Assembly (NCBI GenBank): GCA_016218825.1
Contig: JACRCV010000085.1
Span: 1 to 64,000, forward strand
DNA from: Deltaproteobacteria bacterium
GTDB lineage: Bacteria > Myxococcota > XYA12-FULL-58-9
DNA: 64,000 nt
Direction: 5' to 3'
The first letter of the stretch is position 1. Each line of letters begins with the position of its first letter. The position numbers were made by a program, and so were the translations under genes. A model generated the notes under the pieces. It saw only the letters and a program-made list of their open reading frames with translations. It was not told the DNA's origin and made no database searches. Below, piece by piece: positions 26,045 to 34,136 of the stretch.

Positions 26045-27313
26045 ATGAGCTCGTTGAGCGGTTCTGGCGGCACCCGGGTCGGGTGTCTGAGCTATCAGGT
26101 CCAGGACGGCGACAACCTGTCGCGCATCGCCGAGCGCTTCGGCATCGAGCTCGTGAAGCTGGAGATCGAGAACCAAGGCCAGTTCGTCGACCGCGACCGG
26201 CTGCTGCCCGGGACCACGATCTTCATCCCGCTCTTCGACATCGTCGTGACTCCGTTCGCGCCCGCCCCGGCCGCCCCGACAAAGAAACAGGGGGTCGGCG
26301 TCGGCAAGGCGCCGCCGAGCGACGACCGGCTGGGGTTGGGACGCGACAACGACGCCGCGAAGGTGCGTGCGGTGCAGGAGCTGCTCGTGTCGCTCGGACA
26401 TCCGGTCAGCGTCACCGGCGTCTACGACCAACCGACGAAGAGCGCGGTGTGGCGCTTCCAAAAGGAGAGCCGCATCGCCAAAGACGGCCTGGTCGGCGAC
26501 GAGACCTTGGGCTTCCTCAAAGCGGCGGTGGCGGCAAAGACGGCGGCACGACCGAGCGCCGGCGACGACGGCACAGTCGCCACCCCGGAGCCCGCCCCCG
26601 AGCCGCGGCCGAGCCCCGGCACCTGGACCCCGAACAAGACCGCGCTCGAGCGGGCGCGCGCCTCGGCGGTAGGCCAGAGACTCGTGGAGCGCACGCCCCT
26701 CTATGCCGAGACCTATCGCCGGGTGGAGGCGCTCACCGGCGTGCCGGCGGAGCTCGTCGCCGCGCTGCACGCCAACGAATCGGGGCAGCACACCGCGATG
26801 ACGTCGGTGCTCGGCCCCGAGGCAGGTTTCGGTCTGGACCCACGTTGGGTCACGACGACCTACGGCAACGGCATCCTCCGGGCCTACCGGGCGCAGGCCG
26901 AGAAGCTCGGGATCGCGGTGAGCGTGCCCTGGCAGCGCGGCAAGGACACCACGATGGCGTTGCTGCAGAGCGCGGTGATCGCCGCCGAGCACTTGAAGCG
27001 GCTCGCCGCCGCCGTGGACGTCAAGGTCGCGCGCGACATGCCGCCGAAGGACGTGGCCGGCGCCATCACCGCGTACGCGGCCGGCCCCGGGGCGGGTCGC
27101 ACGGCGCTGCGCCGCGGTGCGCGCGAGGCCTCGAAGCTCAGCTGGATGTTCGACCTCGGCGACCGGAACCCGCACCCGCTGCGCCCGGGCGGCACCTCGA
27201 TCGGCGCCGACGGCAAAGAGATCCCCGTCAAGGCGTCCCGCAAGTCGGGCCTGTTGCGCTGGGACGTCCTGGTGCCGATGCTCCGCGAGCTCCTCGCCCC
27301 CACCGACAGGTGA
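26045..27313 (+). CDS. LysM + peptidoglycan-binding protein with lysozyme-like C-domain
   Basis: 422 residues without a signal peptide. A LysM domain (~16-62, YQVQDGDNLSRIAERFGI) is followed by a PG_binding_1 domain (~105-160, VRAVQELLVSLGHPVSVTGVYDQPTKSAVWRFQ), a Pro-rich linker, and a ~200-residue domain that begins YAETYRRVEALTGVPAELVAALHANESG. Glu245 in HANESG sits where soluble transglycosylase/lysozyme folds keep their catalytic Glu, but I do not recognise the family. The lack of an export signal suggests release by lysis, a different secretion route, or a cytoplasmic-phase role. Confidence 0.75.
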   Translation: MSSLSGSGGTRVGCLSYQVQDGDNLSRIAERFGIELVKLEIENQGQFVDRDRLLPGTTIFIPLFDIVVTPFAPAPAAPTKKQGVGVGKAPPSDDRLGLGRDNDAAKVRAVQELLVSLGHPVSVTGVYDQPTKSAVWRFQKESRIAKDGLVGDETLGFLKAAVAAKTAARPSAGDDGTVATPEPAPEPRPSPGTWTPNKTALERARASAVGQRLVERTPLYAETYRRVEALTGVPAELVAALHANESGQHTAMTSVLGPEAGFGLDPRWVTTTYGNGILRAYRAQAEKLGIAVSVPWQRGKDTTMALLQSAVIAAEHLKRLAAAVDVKVARDMPPKDVAGAITAYAAGPGAGRTALRRGAREASKLSWMFDLGDRNPHPLRPGGTSIGADGKEIPVKASRKSGLLRWDVLVPMLRELLAPTDR

Positions 27314-27350
27314 CAGAGTGTCCGCCTGCGCGGGGATCGCTCTCGGCGGC

Positions 27351-27365
27351 GTGACAAACTGTCAC
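27351..27365. promoter_or_regulatory. Inverted repeat GTGACAAACTGTCAC
   Basis: GTGACA and TGTCAC flank a 3-bp centre; a further GTGACAG lies at 27310-27316. It lies in the 237-bp gap before the MYXO-CTERM protein gene and has operator-like form. No matching regulator is evident. Confidence 0.35.
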
Positions 27366-27550
27366 CGTAGAAGTGGCTGGCACCTTTCGTTACCCAAGTA
27401 TTTTCAGGCCGTTGGAGGCTAGACCGCCCCCCCGATGCCTGGTGCGAAACTTGCTTTGTTGCTTTGATGACCGGTCGGTCGATTGTCGGGATGACGCCTG
27501 CTGTGGAGGCCTGCTTGACCCCAGATCTCTCGCGTGGATACGGTAGCCGC

Positions 27551-28582
27551 ATGTCACGCATTCTCGCCGCTGTCTTGCTGCTGTTGCCGTCGACGCTGTG
27601 GGCGCAGACGGACACCCAGAACCCCACCACCGACGGGCTCACCGTCACCTGGAACCCGCCGACGCTGAACAAGGCGGCCTGCACCAACGACGAGGCGTTC
27701 ACCATTGACGTCGAGCTCACCAGCGGAGCGTTCGCCGCCGGCACCAGCCTCATCGCCTGGTGGCCGACGAGCGCCGAGACCGCGTGCACCGGCGACATCT
27801 CCGACGTCGATCGCTACGGGACTCACGACCTCGTCGCCGACGACGAGGTCGTCACCAGCAACCTCCTCCTCGTCCCCGACGATCTGCTGAACGGCGGCGC
27901 GGTCCCGACCCTGACCAAAGCCGCCGTCCTCGGCAGAGCAACCGGCGCTTGCGACGACCCATGGGTGGCGAGCACGTCGATCAAGCTCTGTTTCGGTCTG
28001 AACACCAACGGGGGCAACACCATCGAGGTCCCGCCCGCCGTCCTCACCGCCGAGCCGACCGGCTGGGTGAAGCTCTACATCGACACTCGCGAGCCGCCGG
28101 CCCCCGAGACACCGACCTTGACGCCGTTGGACTCCCAGATCCGAGTGCACGCGGTCGCCGCGGCCACCGGTGACGCCAACCACGAGGCCGGCGACGTCAC
28201 GGGTTTCCGAGTCGTTGCCCGACCCTTGCCCAGCGATCCCACCGAGGCGGCGCAAACGCCCGCCGAGTGGGCGGCCGGCACGTTCACCAGTACGAACGGC
28301 GACGTCACCGCGGGCGACAGCGCCGACATCACCATCGGCGGCGACAACGGCACCGAGTACCAGGTCGCGGTGTTCGCGCACGACGACGTCGACAACGAAG
28401 GGCCGGCGTCGGGGGTCGCGACCGAGACGCCGCGCCCCGAGTGCGACTTCGCCGAGTGCTATCCGTTGGGCGGCGTCGAGCCGGGCCACGACTGCAGCGC
28501 CTCTGGGTCGACTCCGCTCGCGGCGCTGTCGGTCCTCGTGTGGCTCGGCGCTCGGTTGCGCCGGCGGGAGCGTGCGTCATGA
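27551..28582 (+). CDS. MYXO-CTERM-type anchored surface protein
   Basis: 343 residues from the ATG at 27551; an in-frame ATG 29 codons earlier would place the signal peptide internally. The signal peptide ends LWAQ. The middle is beta-rich with a fibronectin type III-like segment (~175-290). The C-terminus has a Cys (HDCSASG), a hydrophobic helix and RLRRRERAS, the MYXO-CTERM tripartite form. It overlaps the outer-membrane barrel gene by 4 bp. From memory, adjacent MXAN_2561/MXAN_2562-type pairs have the same arrangement. Confidence 0.75.
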   Translation: MSRILAAVLLLLPSTLWAQTDTQNPTTDGLTVTWNPPTLNKAACTNDEAFTIDVELTSGAFAAGTSLIAWWPTSAETACTGDISDVDRYGTHDLVADDEVVTSNLLLVPDDLLNGGAVPTLTKAAVLGRATGACDDPWVASTSIKLCFGLNTNGGNTIEVPPAVLTAEPTGWVKLYIDTREPPAPETPTLTPLDSQIRVHAVAAATGDANHEAGDVTGFRVVARPLPSDPTEAAQTPAEWAAGTFTSTNGDVTAGDSADITIGGDNGTEYQVAVFAHDDVDNEGPASGVATETPRPECDFAECYPLGGVEPGHDCSASGSTPLAALSVLVWLGARLRRRERAS

Positions 28583-29409
28583 GCGCGGGCCTGGGTCGAA
28601 GCTTGCTCTGCGCCGTCTTGCTCCTTCAGGCGGGCGCCGCGCGCGCCAACGACAAGACGCCGGAAGCGACGTGGGGCTTCGAGCTCCGCGGCGGACAGTA
28701 TCGGCCGGTCTGGGGGAACGGCGACATCACCAAGTCGGAACCTGGAATGGACGCAAATGGGGCCCCGACGACGGTCACGACAGTCATCGGCAACGAGAGA
28801 GACTACTTCAACGCCTATTTCGGCAGCCGCCGGCCGCTGATGTTCGCGCTCGAGATCGAGCGCTACATCCCGACGCCGTTCTTCGGGCTCTTGGGCCCCT
28901 TCGTGCGCGCCGGGCAGTGGAAGGCGACGGGGAAGTCCAGAGTCTGCAAGGACGCCTCGGGCCGCGCCACCGACTGCACCACGGAAGCCATCCTCAAGGG
29001 CCCGACCACGGATGGCAACACCACCACGACGCTCACGGTCTATCCCTTGGCGTTCGGGGTCGTGTACCGCTTCGACGTCTTGAAGAAGAAGTGGGAGATC
29101 CCGCTGATCGTCTACGGCAAAGGAGCGTTCGACTACTACCTCTGGTCGATCTCCGCCGACGGCAAGACGACGACGTTCAGCAACGGCGACAAGGCCAAAG
29201 GCGGCACCGCGGGCTGGGAAGCGGCGGCGGGGCTGAGCCTGAACCTCGACTGGATCGATCCGCGCGGCGGCAACAAGAGCGCGGTGTTCTTGGACAGCAA
29301 CCTCTTCGTGGAGTACGCACGCTCCTGGTTCGGCGGCATGGGCCAGAAGCACAAGGCCGACATGTCCGACACCCAGCTCGTCTTCGGCCTGTCGTTCAAC
29401 TTCCAGTAG
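28579..29409 (+). CDS. Outer-membrane beta-barrel protein (MXAN_2562-like)
   Basis: 276 residues from the ATG overlapping the upstream stop. A signal peptide (~1-23, ending ARAN) precedes alternating polar/hydrophobic strands (FELRGGQYRPVWG, LTVYPLAFGVVYRF, LSLNLDWIDPRG) and a final LVFGLSFNFQ strand with the aromatic end expected of outer-membrane barrels. It is translationally coupled to the MYXO-CTERM protein, suggesting a surface pair. Function unknown. Confidence 0.75.
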   Translation: MSAGLGRSLLCAVLLLQAGAARANDKTPEATWGFELRGGQYRPVWGNGDITKSEPGMDANGAPTTVTTVIGNERDYFNAYFGSRRPLMFALEIERYIPTPFFGLLGPFVRAGQWKATGKSRVCKDASGRATDCTTEAILKGPTTDGNTTTTLTVYPLAFGVVYRFDVLKKKWEIPLIVYGKGAFDYYLWSISADGKTTTFSNGDKAKGGTAGWEAAAGLSLNLDWIDPRGGNKSAVFLDSNLFVEYARSWFGGMGQKHKADMSDTQLVFGLSFNFQ

Positions 29410-29425
29410 CCAGCCCGGCGCTCGC

Positions 29426-30187
29426 GTGGATCCGGCGCGCAACATCAAGCTCGTTGTCGAATACGATGGCACCGCCTACGCCGGCTGGCAGTTCCAGGCG
29501 AACGCGCCGTCGGTGCAAGCCGAGCTCATCACCGCGATCCTGACGATGACCAAGGAGCACCCGACCCTGATCGTCGCCGGCCGCACCGACGCCGGGGTGC
29601 ACGCCGAGGCCCAGGTCACGAACTTCCGCACCCACAGCCGCATCGAAGCGCCGCGGTTCGCGAGCGGCCTGAACAGCCTGCTCCCTGGCGACATCTCGAT
29701 CCACGAGTCGGTCGAGGCGCCGCCGTCTTTCGACGCCCGCCACGACTCGCTCTCGAAGCGCTACCGCTACCGGATCTACAACACCCGCCACCGCGCCGCC
29801 CTCGAAGAGCGCCGCGCCTGGCACATCCGCGCGCCGCTCGACCTCCGAGACATGCGCGCCGCCGCCGCGTTGCTCGTCGGCGAGCACGACTTCAACGCCT
29901 TCCGCAGCGTCGAGTGCGACGCCCTGCACGCCTTCCGGCGGATGCTGAGCGTCGACGTATCCGCGACGCCGCGGCCGCCCGCGGGCTCGATCGTCGAGAT
30001 CGTGTTTCACGCCAACGCCTACTGCCGCCACATGTGCCGCATCATCGCCGGCACCCTGGTGGAGGTCGGGCTCGCCAAGCGCAGCGTGGCCGCCGTCGCC
30101 CACGCCCTCGAGAGCCGTGACCGCAAGGACGCCGGGGTCACCGCCCCGCCCTGCGGCCTGACGCTCCTCGAGGTCTTCTACCCGTGA
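29426..30187 (+). CDS. truA: tRNA pseudouridine(38-40) synthase TruA
   Basis: 253 residues from a GTG at 29426, with normal family length. It shows VVEYDGTAYAGWQFQ at the N-terminus, the catalytic Asp55 in GRTDAGVHAEAQ, and FHANAYCRHMCRIIAGTLVEVG near the end. It acts in the cytoplasm on the anticodon stem-loop of many tRNAs. Its stop overlaps the start of a small membrane protein. Confidence 0.96.
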   Translation: MDPARNIKLVVEYDGTAYAGWQFQANAPSVQAELITAILTMTKEHPTLIVAGRTDAGVHAEAQVTNFRTHSRIEAPRFASGLNSLLPGDISIHESVEAPPSFDARHDSLSKRYRYRIYNTRHRAALEERRAWHIRAPLDLRDMRAAAALLVGEHDFNAFRSVECDALHAFRRMLSVDVSATPRPPAGSIVEIVFHANAYCRHMCRIIAGTLVEVGLAKRSVAAVAHALESRDRKDAGVTAPPCGLTLLEVFYP

Positions 30188-30600
30188 GGCGCCTCGGCTT
30201 CCTGCTGACGCTCGCGCCGCTGGTGATGCTCGTGGCGCTCTTTTTGGCCCCGGTCGCGGTGCGGTGTGTCGTGGCCCTGACACCGCCCGCCGTCCCCGCC
30301 GCGCTCCTCGGCCTCGCCGCGCTCTACGGCTACGAAGGGACCCTGGTCGGCGCGGGGCTCGGCGTCTGGCTGGTAGCACTCCGGCTCGGCTGGCTCTGCG
30401 CCCGCGCCGACGCCGTGCTCCTGATCGTCAGCGGCCCGGCGGCGGAGATCCTGCTCGGCGCCGCGCTCGGCCGCACCTCGCCGCTGTTCGGGAGCCTCCC
30501 GGGCTTCGCGCTGCTCGCCGCGCTCTTGGGCCTGGCGGTCGCGACGCTGCGGTTCGCGACCGGCAGCCGGCGGCCGGAGCCGAAAGCCCCTACCCCCTGA
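30184..30600 (+). CDS. Small integral membrane protein, unknown
   Basis: 138 residues from a GTG overlapping the truA stop. Four hydrophobic helices (starting RRLGFLLTLAPLVMLVALFL) and a basic/Pro tail. I recognise no family. Overlap with truA suggests co-translation, but no functional link is clear. It overlaps the convergent gene at 30590 by 11 bp at the 3' end. Confidence 0.65.
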   Translation: MRRLGFLLTLAPLVMLVALFLAPVAVRCVVALTPPAVPAALLGLAALYGYEGTLVGAGLGVWLVALRLGWLCARADAVLLIVSGPAAEILLGAALGRTSPLFGSLPGFALLAALLGLAVATLRFATGSRRPEPKAPTP

Positions 30601-31024
30601 GGTGCCGCGCCAGCCCGACGCTGCGGGCGGCGTCGCCGCTGCGATCGGAGCGCGCCGTGAGGTTCGGCAGCTCGGCGACGTAGATCCGGATCGCCATCGC
30701 CTCGGCGACGTCCACCAGGTGCACCGCGAGCGCCGCGAGCGATCGGGCGCCAAGGCCGGGAGCGCTCGCGACCTGCAATAGCTCCAAGACCGGCGCCGGC
30801 GGCGTCACGAGCCCGGCGGCCGCGAGGATCCCGGCGCCGTCGAGCACCGCGTCACCGAGCTCCTTCGCGACGCGCGCCAAGAGCTCGGCGAGGATCTCGA
30901 CCGAGGCCGGATCGACCCCGGCCGCCGCGAACACCGCGGCGACCGCGACCGCGTGCCCTTCCAGGTCGGTCCGCGGCTCGCCGTCCTCGAACAGGCCGTC
31001 TGCGAGATAGCCGAGCTCGCTCAT
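30590..31024 (-). CDS. Unrecognised helical protein, second gene of a pair
   Basis: 144 residues from the ATG at 31024, overlapping the stop of the upstream gene (ATGA). It has no signal peptide or membrane helix. The sequence is Ala/Leu/Val/Glu-rich and mostly helical (VEILAELLARVAKELGDAVL; ALAVHLVDVAEAMAIRIYV). No family recognised. Coupling implies it works with the 537-residue partner, perhaps as an immunity, chaperone or regulatory subunit; that is inference only. Confidence 0.6.
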   Translation of the reverse strand: MSELGYLADGLFEDGEPRTDLEGHAVAVAAVFAAAGVDPASVEILAELLARVAKELGDAVLDGAGILAAAGLVTPPAPVLELLQVASAPGLGARSLAALAVHLVDVAEAMAIRIYVAELPNLTARSDRSGDAARSVGLARHLRG

Positions 31025-32634
31025 AGGCGGTCCTCGATGCCGAGCTCGGGGAACGGGATCCCGAACGGCGGCGCGAGCAGATCGAGGGCCGCCGGCGCCA
31101 TGAACAGGTCGGCGCGCGCCTTGCGGCCGAAGGTTTCGGGGAGCACGAGGCCGAGCAGCGCCTTGCCGCCGATATTGAGGACCGCGGTCTCTGCCGGTGG
31201 CCGGAGCCCGAGCTCGGTCGTCTCGGCCTCGCCTCTCGCCGAGACCGCGGCGAAGGCGTGCGAGGTTGGCGACTTCAGCTCGTTGACGGTGATCGGCACC
31301 GCGAGGCCGCGCTGCACCGCGTGCACGATCTGACCCAGCGGATCGGCGCCGGCGGTGATCTGATCCGAGAACAGCCGGCGGACGTACGCCGCCCCGGTGT
31401 AACGGGACATGAGATCGCCGAGCGCCCGCGCGGCGTCGAAGCGGTACACGCCGCGGGCGTCCTCGCGCATCGCCTCGACCGCCTCGAGCCGAATGACGTC
31501 GAAGCCCCGCTGCCCCAAGACCGCGAGCGCCTGGTCTTTGAGCGCCAGGCGGTTGTCGGAGAGCTCGCGGCCGGCGAGATAGTCGGTGAGCGCGTCGCGG
31601 CTCCGCAGGTCGAGATCGGGGTCGTTCTTCGCCCGGGCCTCGGCCAAGGCCTGGTGCAGCCGCGGCCGGTCTTGGAGGGGGCTGCGATCGAGATCGGGAA
31701 ACGCCTCGTCGCCGACCTCGGCGCTCTGCCCGCCCGGCAAGTCGTCGCGCTTGCGGCCGTGCTCGCTCCACGCGAACACCGGATCGACCTCGCCCTGCGC
31801 CAGTAAGACGGCGCGCGCCCCGGGACCGGTCGGCGCCGCCAGCCGTGGCGCGACCCGGCTCGGATCGCCGGGGAACAAGGTCGTCCGCGCCGCCAACACC
31901 GCGCGGCCGGCGCCGCGCAGCTCGACCGCGAAGGTCGCGACCTCGTCGACGGCCCGCGGGCCGTCGGCGCTCCACGGCCCGAGCCGATGGCGACGGGCGG
32001 CGAGCGCCTTGAGCACCAGGGCGCGCTCCAGCAGGCGATCGGCGCCTATCTGCGGCCGGCCGCGGGCGTCACCGCCCGCGAGGGTCAAGAGGTTCCACAC
32101 CGTCTCGCGCGCCTTCGGCCCGAGCATCCGAAAGGTGGTGACCGCGGTGCGCGCCTGCACCGCGCCCAGAAAGCCGTGGGTCGGCCGGGTCGCGAAGCGC
32201 GCCTCGGCGACCCCGAGCGCCAACGTGCGGCGGATGACGTGCGGCGCGCCGCACAGATGCAGCGAGCGGTTGGCGACGTAGCCCTCGCGGGCGTTGTGAC
32301 CGGAGAGCAGGCGCTTCAGGAAGCGGCGCTCCTCGGGGTTCGCGCCCTGGTAGTCCATCGCGAACATGCCCATCAGGCGGCCGAGGATCTTGCGCCGCGC
32401 CGGGTCGAAGGGGCTGTCGGGGAAGCGCTCGAGGATGGCCGCGAAGTCGGTCTCGTGCCCCAAGAACTCCGCGGCCGGCATCAGCTCCGCGGCGGGGTCC
32501 GCGGGCACGTCGACCCTCCGCTTGACCTTGGCCGCCTGCCGGGTCGCTCGGGCCGCGCCACCGCCGCCGCCGCCGAGCCGCACGCCGCCGAGGTTTCGGG
32601 CCGGGACGGCGTTGTTCCTCTGAATCGCGCTCAC
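31021..32634 (-). CDS. Unrecognised 537-residue protein, first gene of a pair
   Basis: From the ATG at 32634. The N-terminus is polar with a run of six Gly (NLGGVRLGGGGGGAAR) and no signal peptide or membrane segment. The rest is mixed alpha/beta with Arg/Ala-rich helices and FLKRLLSGHNAREGYVANRS, HLCGAPHVIRRTLALGVAEA, and a C-terminal PPFGIPFPELGIEDRL. I find no catalytic motif I can name. Codon use resembles the neighbours. It starts 189 bp from the divergent ECF/caspase operon and could share its regulatory region. Confidence 0.65.
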   Translation of the reverse strand: MSAIQRNNAVPARNLGGVRLGGGGGGAARATRQAAKVKRRVDVPADPAAELMPAAEFLGHETDFAAILERFPDSPFDPARRKILGRLMGMFAMDYQGANPEERRFLKRLLSGHNAREGYVANRSLHLCGAPHVIRRTLALGVAEARFATRPTHGFLGAVQARTAVTTFRMLGPKARETVWNLLTLAGGDARGRPQIGADRLLERALVLKALAARRHRLGPWSADGPRAVDEVATFAVELRGAGRAVLAARTTLFPGDPSRVAPRLAAPTGPGARAVLLAQGEVDPVFAWSEHGRKRDDLPGGQSAEVGDEAFPDLDRSPLQDRPRLHQALAEARAKNDPDLDLRSRDALTDYLAGRELSDNRLALKDQALAVLGQRGFDVIRLEAVEAMREDARGVYRFDAARALGDLMSRYTGAAYVRRLFSDQITAGADPLGQIVHAVQRGLAVPITVNELKSPTSHAFAAVSARGEAETTELGLRPPAETAVLNIGGKALLGLVLPETFGRKARADLFMAPAALDLLAPPFGIPFPELGIEDRL

Positions 32635-32823
32635 CGGGCGTGGAGTCTACGCCAATCGCGCGGCTTTTCCAGGGGGGACCGCCAAGAGTAGACTCGCCCC
32701 AACGCGCCTGTTAGACCCGGGGACCTCGAGGTGCCCGGTTCCGGAATTGGGGGGGTCGGGTGTCCAACGCACACCAGAGCTCGCAACCGAGCTGTGGGGA
32801 GCGCGTGGACGTGACGAACCACA

Positions 32824-33342
32824 GTGACAGCGAACAACGCCACCGTCGCCGAGCTCTACCGCCGCTTCGCGCCGGTCGTCTACCGCCGCAGCCTGAAGAT
32901 GTTGGGGCAGGAGGCGGACGCCCTCGACGCGGTCCAGGACGTGTTCATCACCGTCAGCCGCCGGCTCGACGACTTCCGGGGCGAGGCTAGTCCGATGACC
33001 TGGATCTACAGCATCACCACCAACTACTGCCTGAACGCGCTGCGGGGGCGCAAGGTGCGCGCCCGCGCCGCCGAGACCTTGCGCCGCGAGCCGGAGAAGA
33101 CCGCCGCCGACGACGCCGCGGCCTTCGAGAGCCGACAGCTGTTGCAGCTCCTCGCCGCCGGCCTCAACCAGCGCCAGATCGAGGTGCTCACCTACCACTA
33201 CCTGGACGGCCTGAGCCAACCGCAAATCGGCGAGATCCTGGGCATCTCGGAGCGCGGGGTGCGCAAGATCCTGGCGAAGGCCCGCGACCACGCCGGGGCC
33301 CGCCTCGCGAGCCTCGAAGGCAAAGGAGCGCCTCCCCGATGA
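32824..33342 (+). CDS. RNA polymerase ECF-type sigma factor of the caspase operon
   Basis: 172 residues from a GTG at 32824. Region 2: VVYRRSLKMLGQEADALDAVQDVFITVSRRLDDF, then MTWIYSITTNYCLNALRGRK. Region 4: LNQRQIEVLTYHYLDGLSQPQIGEILGISERGVRKILAKAR. It overlaps by 4 bp a gene for a zinc-finger anti-sigma protein, so the operon is ECF sigma, anti-sigma and caspase. No copy of its own promoter is evident. Confidence 0.9.
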   Translation: MTANNATVAELYRRFAPVVYRRSLKMLGQEADALDAVQDVFITVSRRLDDFRGEASPMTWIYSITTNYCLNALRGRKVRARAAETLRREPEKTAADDAAAFESRQLLQLLAAGLNQRQIEVLTYHYLDGLSQPQIGEILGISERGVRKILAKARDHAGARLASLEGKGAPPR

Positions 33343-34136
33343 CCCACACCGTCGAGCACCTCTCCGATCTCGTCAACGACGAGCTCTGCGCCGGCCTCCC
33401 ACCCCGTGAAGGCGTCGAGGTGCATCTCGCCCGGTGTGCAGAGTGCCGCGAGGCGCTCGACGCGGCGCGCGCGGCGCACGACCGGTTTCTGGCGCGCTAC
33501 CCCGCGCTCGAGACCCTGCCGGCGCGGCGCAAGTCGCCGGCGGTCCGAGAGGAGGACCCGGGGGCCGGCTGGCTCGACTGGCTCCGGGCGTCCAGGTCCA
33601 CGCGGCGCTTCACCTGGGGCCTCGGGCTCGCGGCGGCGACCGCGGTCGCGATCCTGATGGTGCCGCGCTTCCAGCCGCTGCCGCCCGAGACCGGGATCCG
33701 CCTCAAGGGCGGCTCGAGCGTCGAGCTCTTCGTGGCGCGCGGCGACCGCTCGCAGCTGTTCTCCGGCCAGCCGCTCCGGGCCGGCGACCGCTTGGCGATC
33801 CGCTACAGCACCGAGCACCGCTACCTGATGCTCGTGAGCGTCGAGGCCTCGGGCAAGATCTCGGTGCTGCTGCCGGCCGACGGCGAGGCCAGCATGCCGA
33901 TCGAGCCGGGGCACGCGCGCCGCCTCGACGACGGGGTCGAGCTCGATGCCTACCCGGGCCCGGAGCGGTGGGTGGCGCTCCTGACCGACCAACCGTTGAC
34001 GCGGGCCGACGTGGTCCGTACGCTCAGCGCGGCGATGCTCGACGCCGGCGGCACGACGCGACTGACCGCGGCGCTGGAGCCGTTGCCGTTCGCCGGCGAG
34101 CAGCTGTCATGGTTGCTCACCAAGGAGGCGCCGTGA
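33339..34136 (+). CDS. Zinc-finger anti-sigma factor with DUF4384-like C-domain
   Basis: 265 residues from the ATG overlapping the sigma gene. An H-x3-C-x2-C pattern (HLARCAEC) near residues 29-36 marks the anti-sigma domain. One membrane helix follows at ~87-107 (FTWGLGLAAATAVAILMV). The remaining ~155 residues form a beta-rich domain (YRYLMLVSVEASGKISVLLPADGE-like strands) resembling DUF4384, which often accompanies caspase-like proteins. It would expose that domain to the periplasm. The downstream gene starts inside its stop codon. Confidence 0.85.
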   Translation: MTHTVEHLSDLVNDELCAGLPPREGVEVHLARCAECREALDAARAAHDRFLARYPALETLPARRKSPAVREEDPGAGWLDWLRASRSTRRFTWGLGLAAATAVAILMVPRFQPLPPETGIRLKGGSSVELFVARGDRSQLFSGQPLRAGDRLAIRYSTEHRYLMLVSVEASGKISVLLPADGEASMPIEPGHARRLDDGVELDAYPGPERWVALLTDQPLTRADVVRTLSAAMLDAGGTTRLTAALEPLPFAGEQLSWLLTKEAP

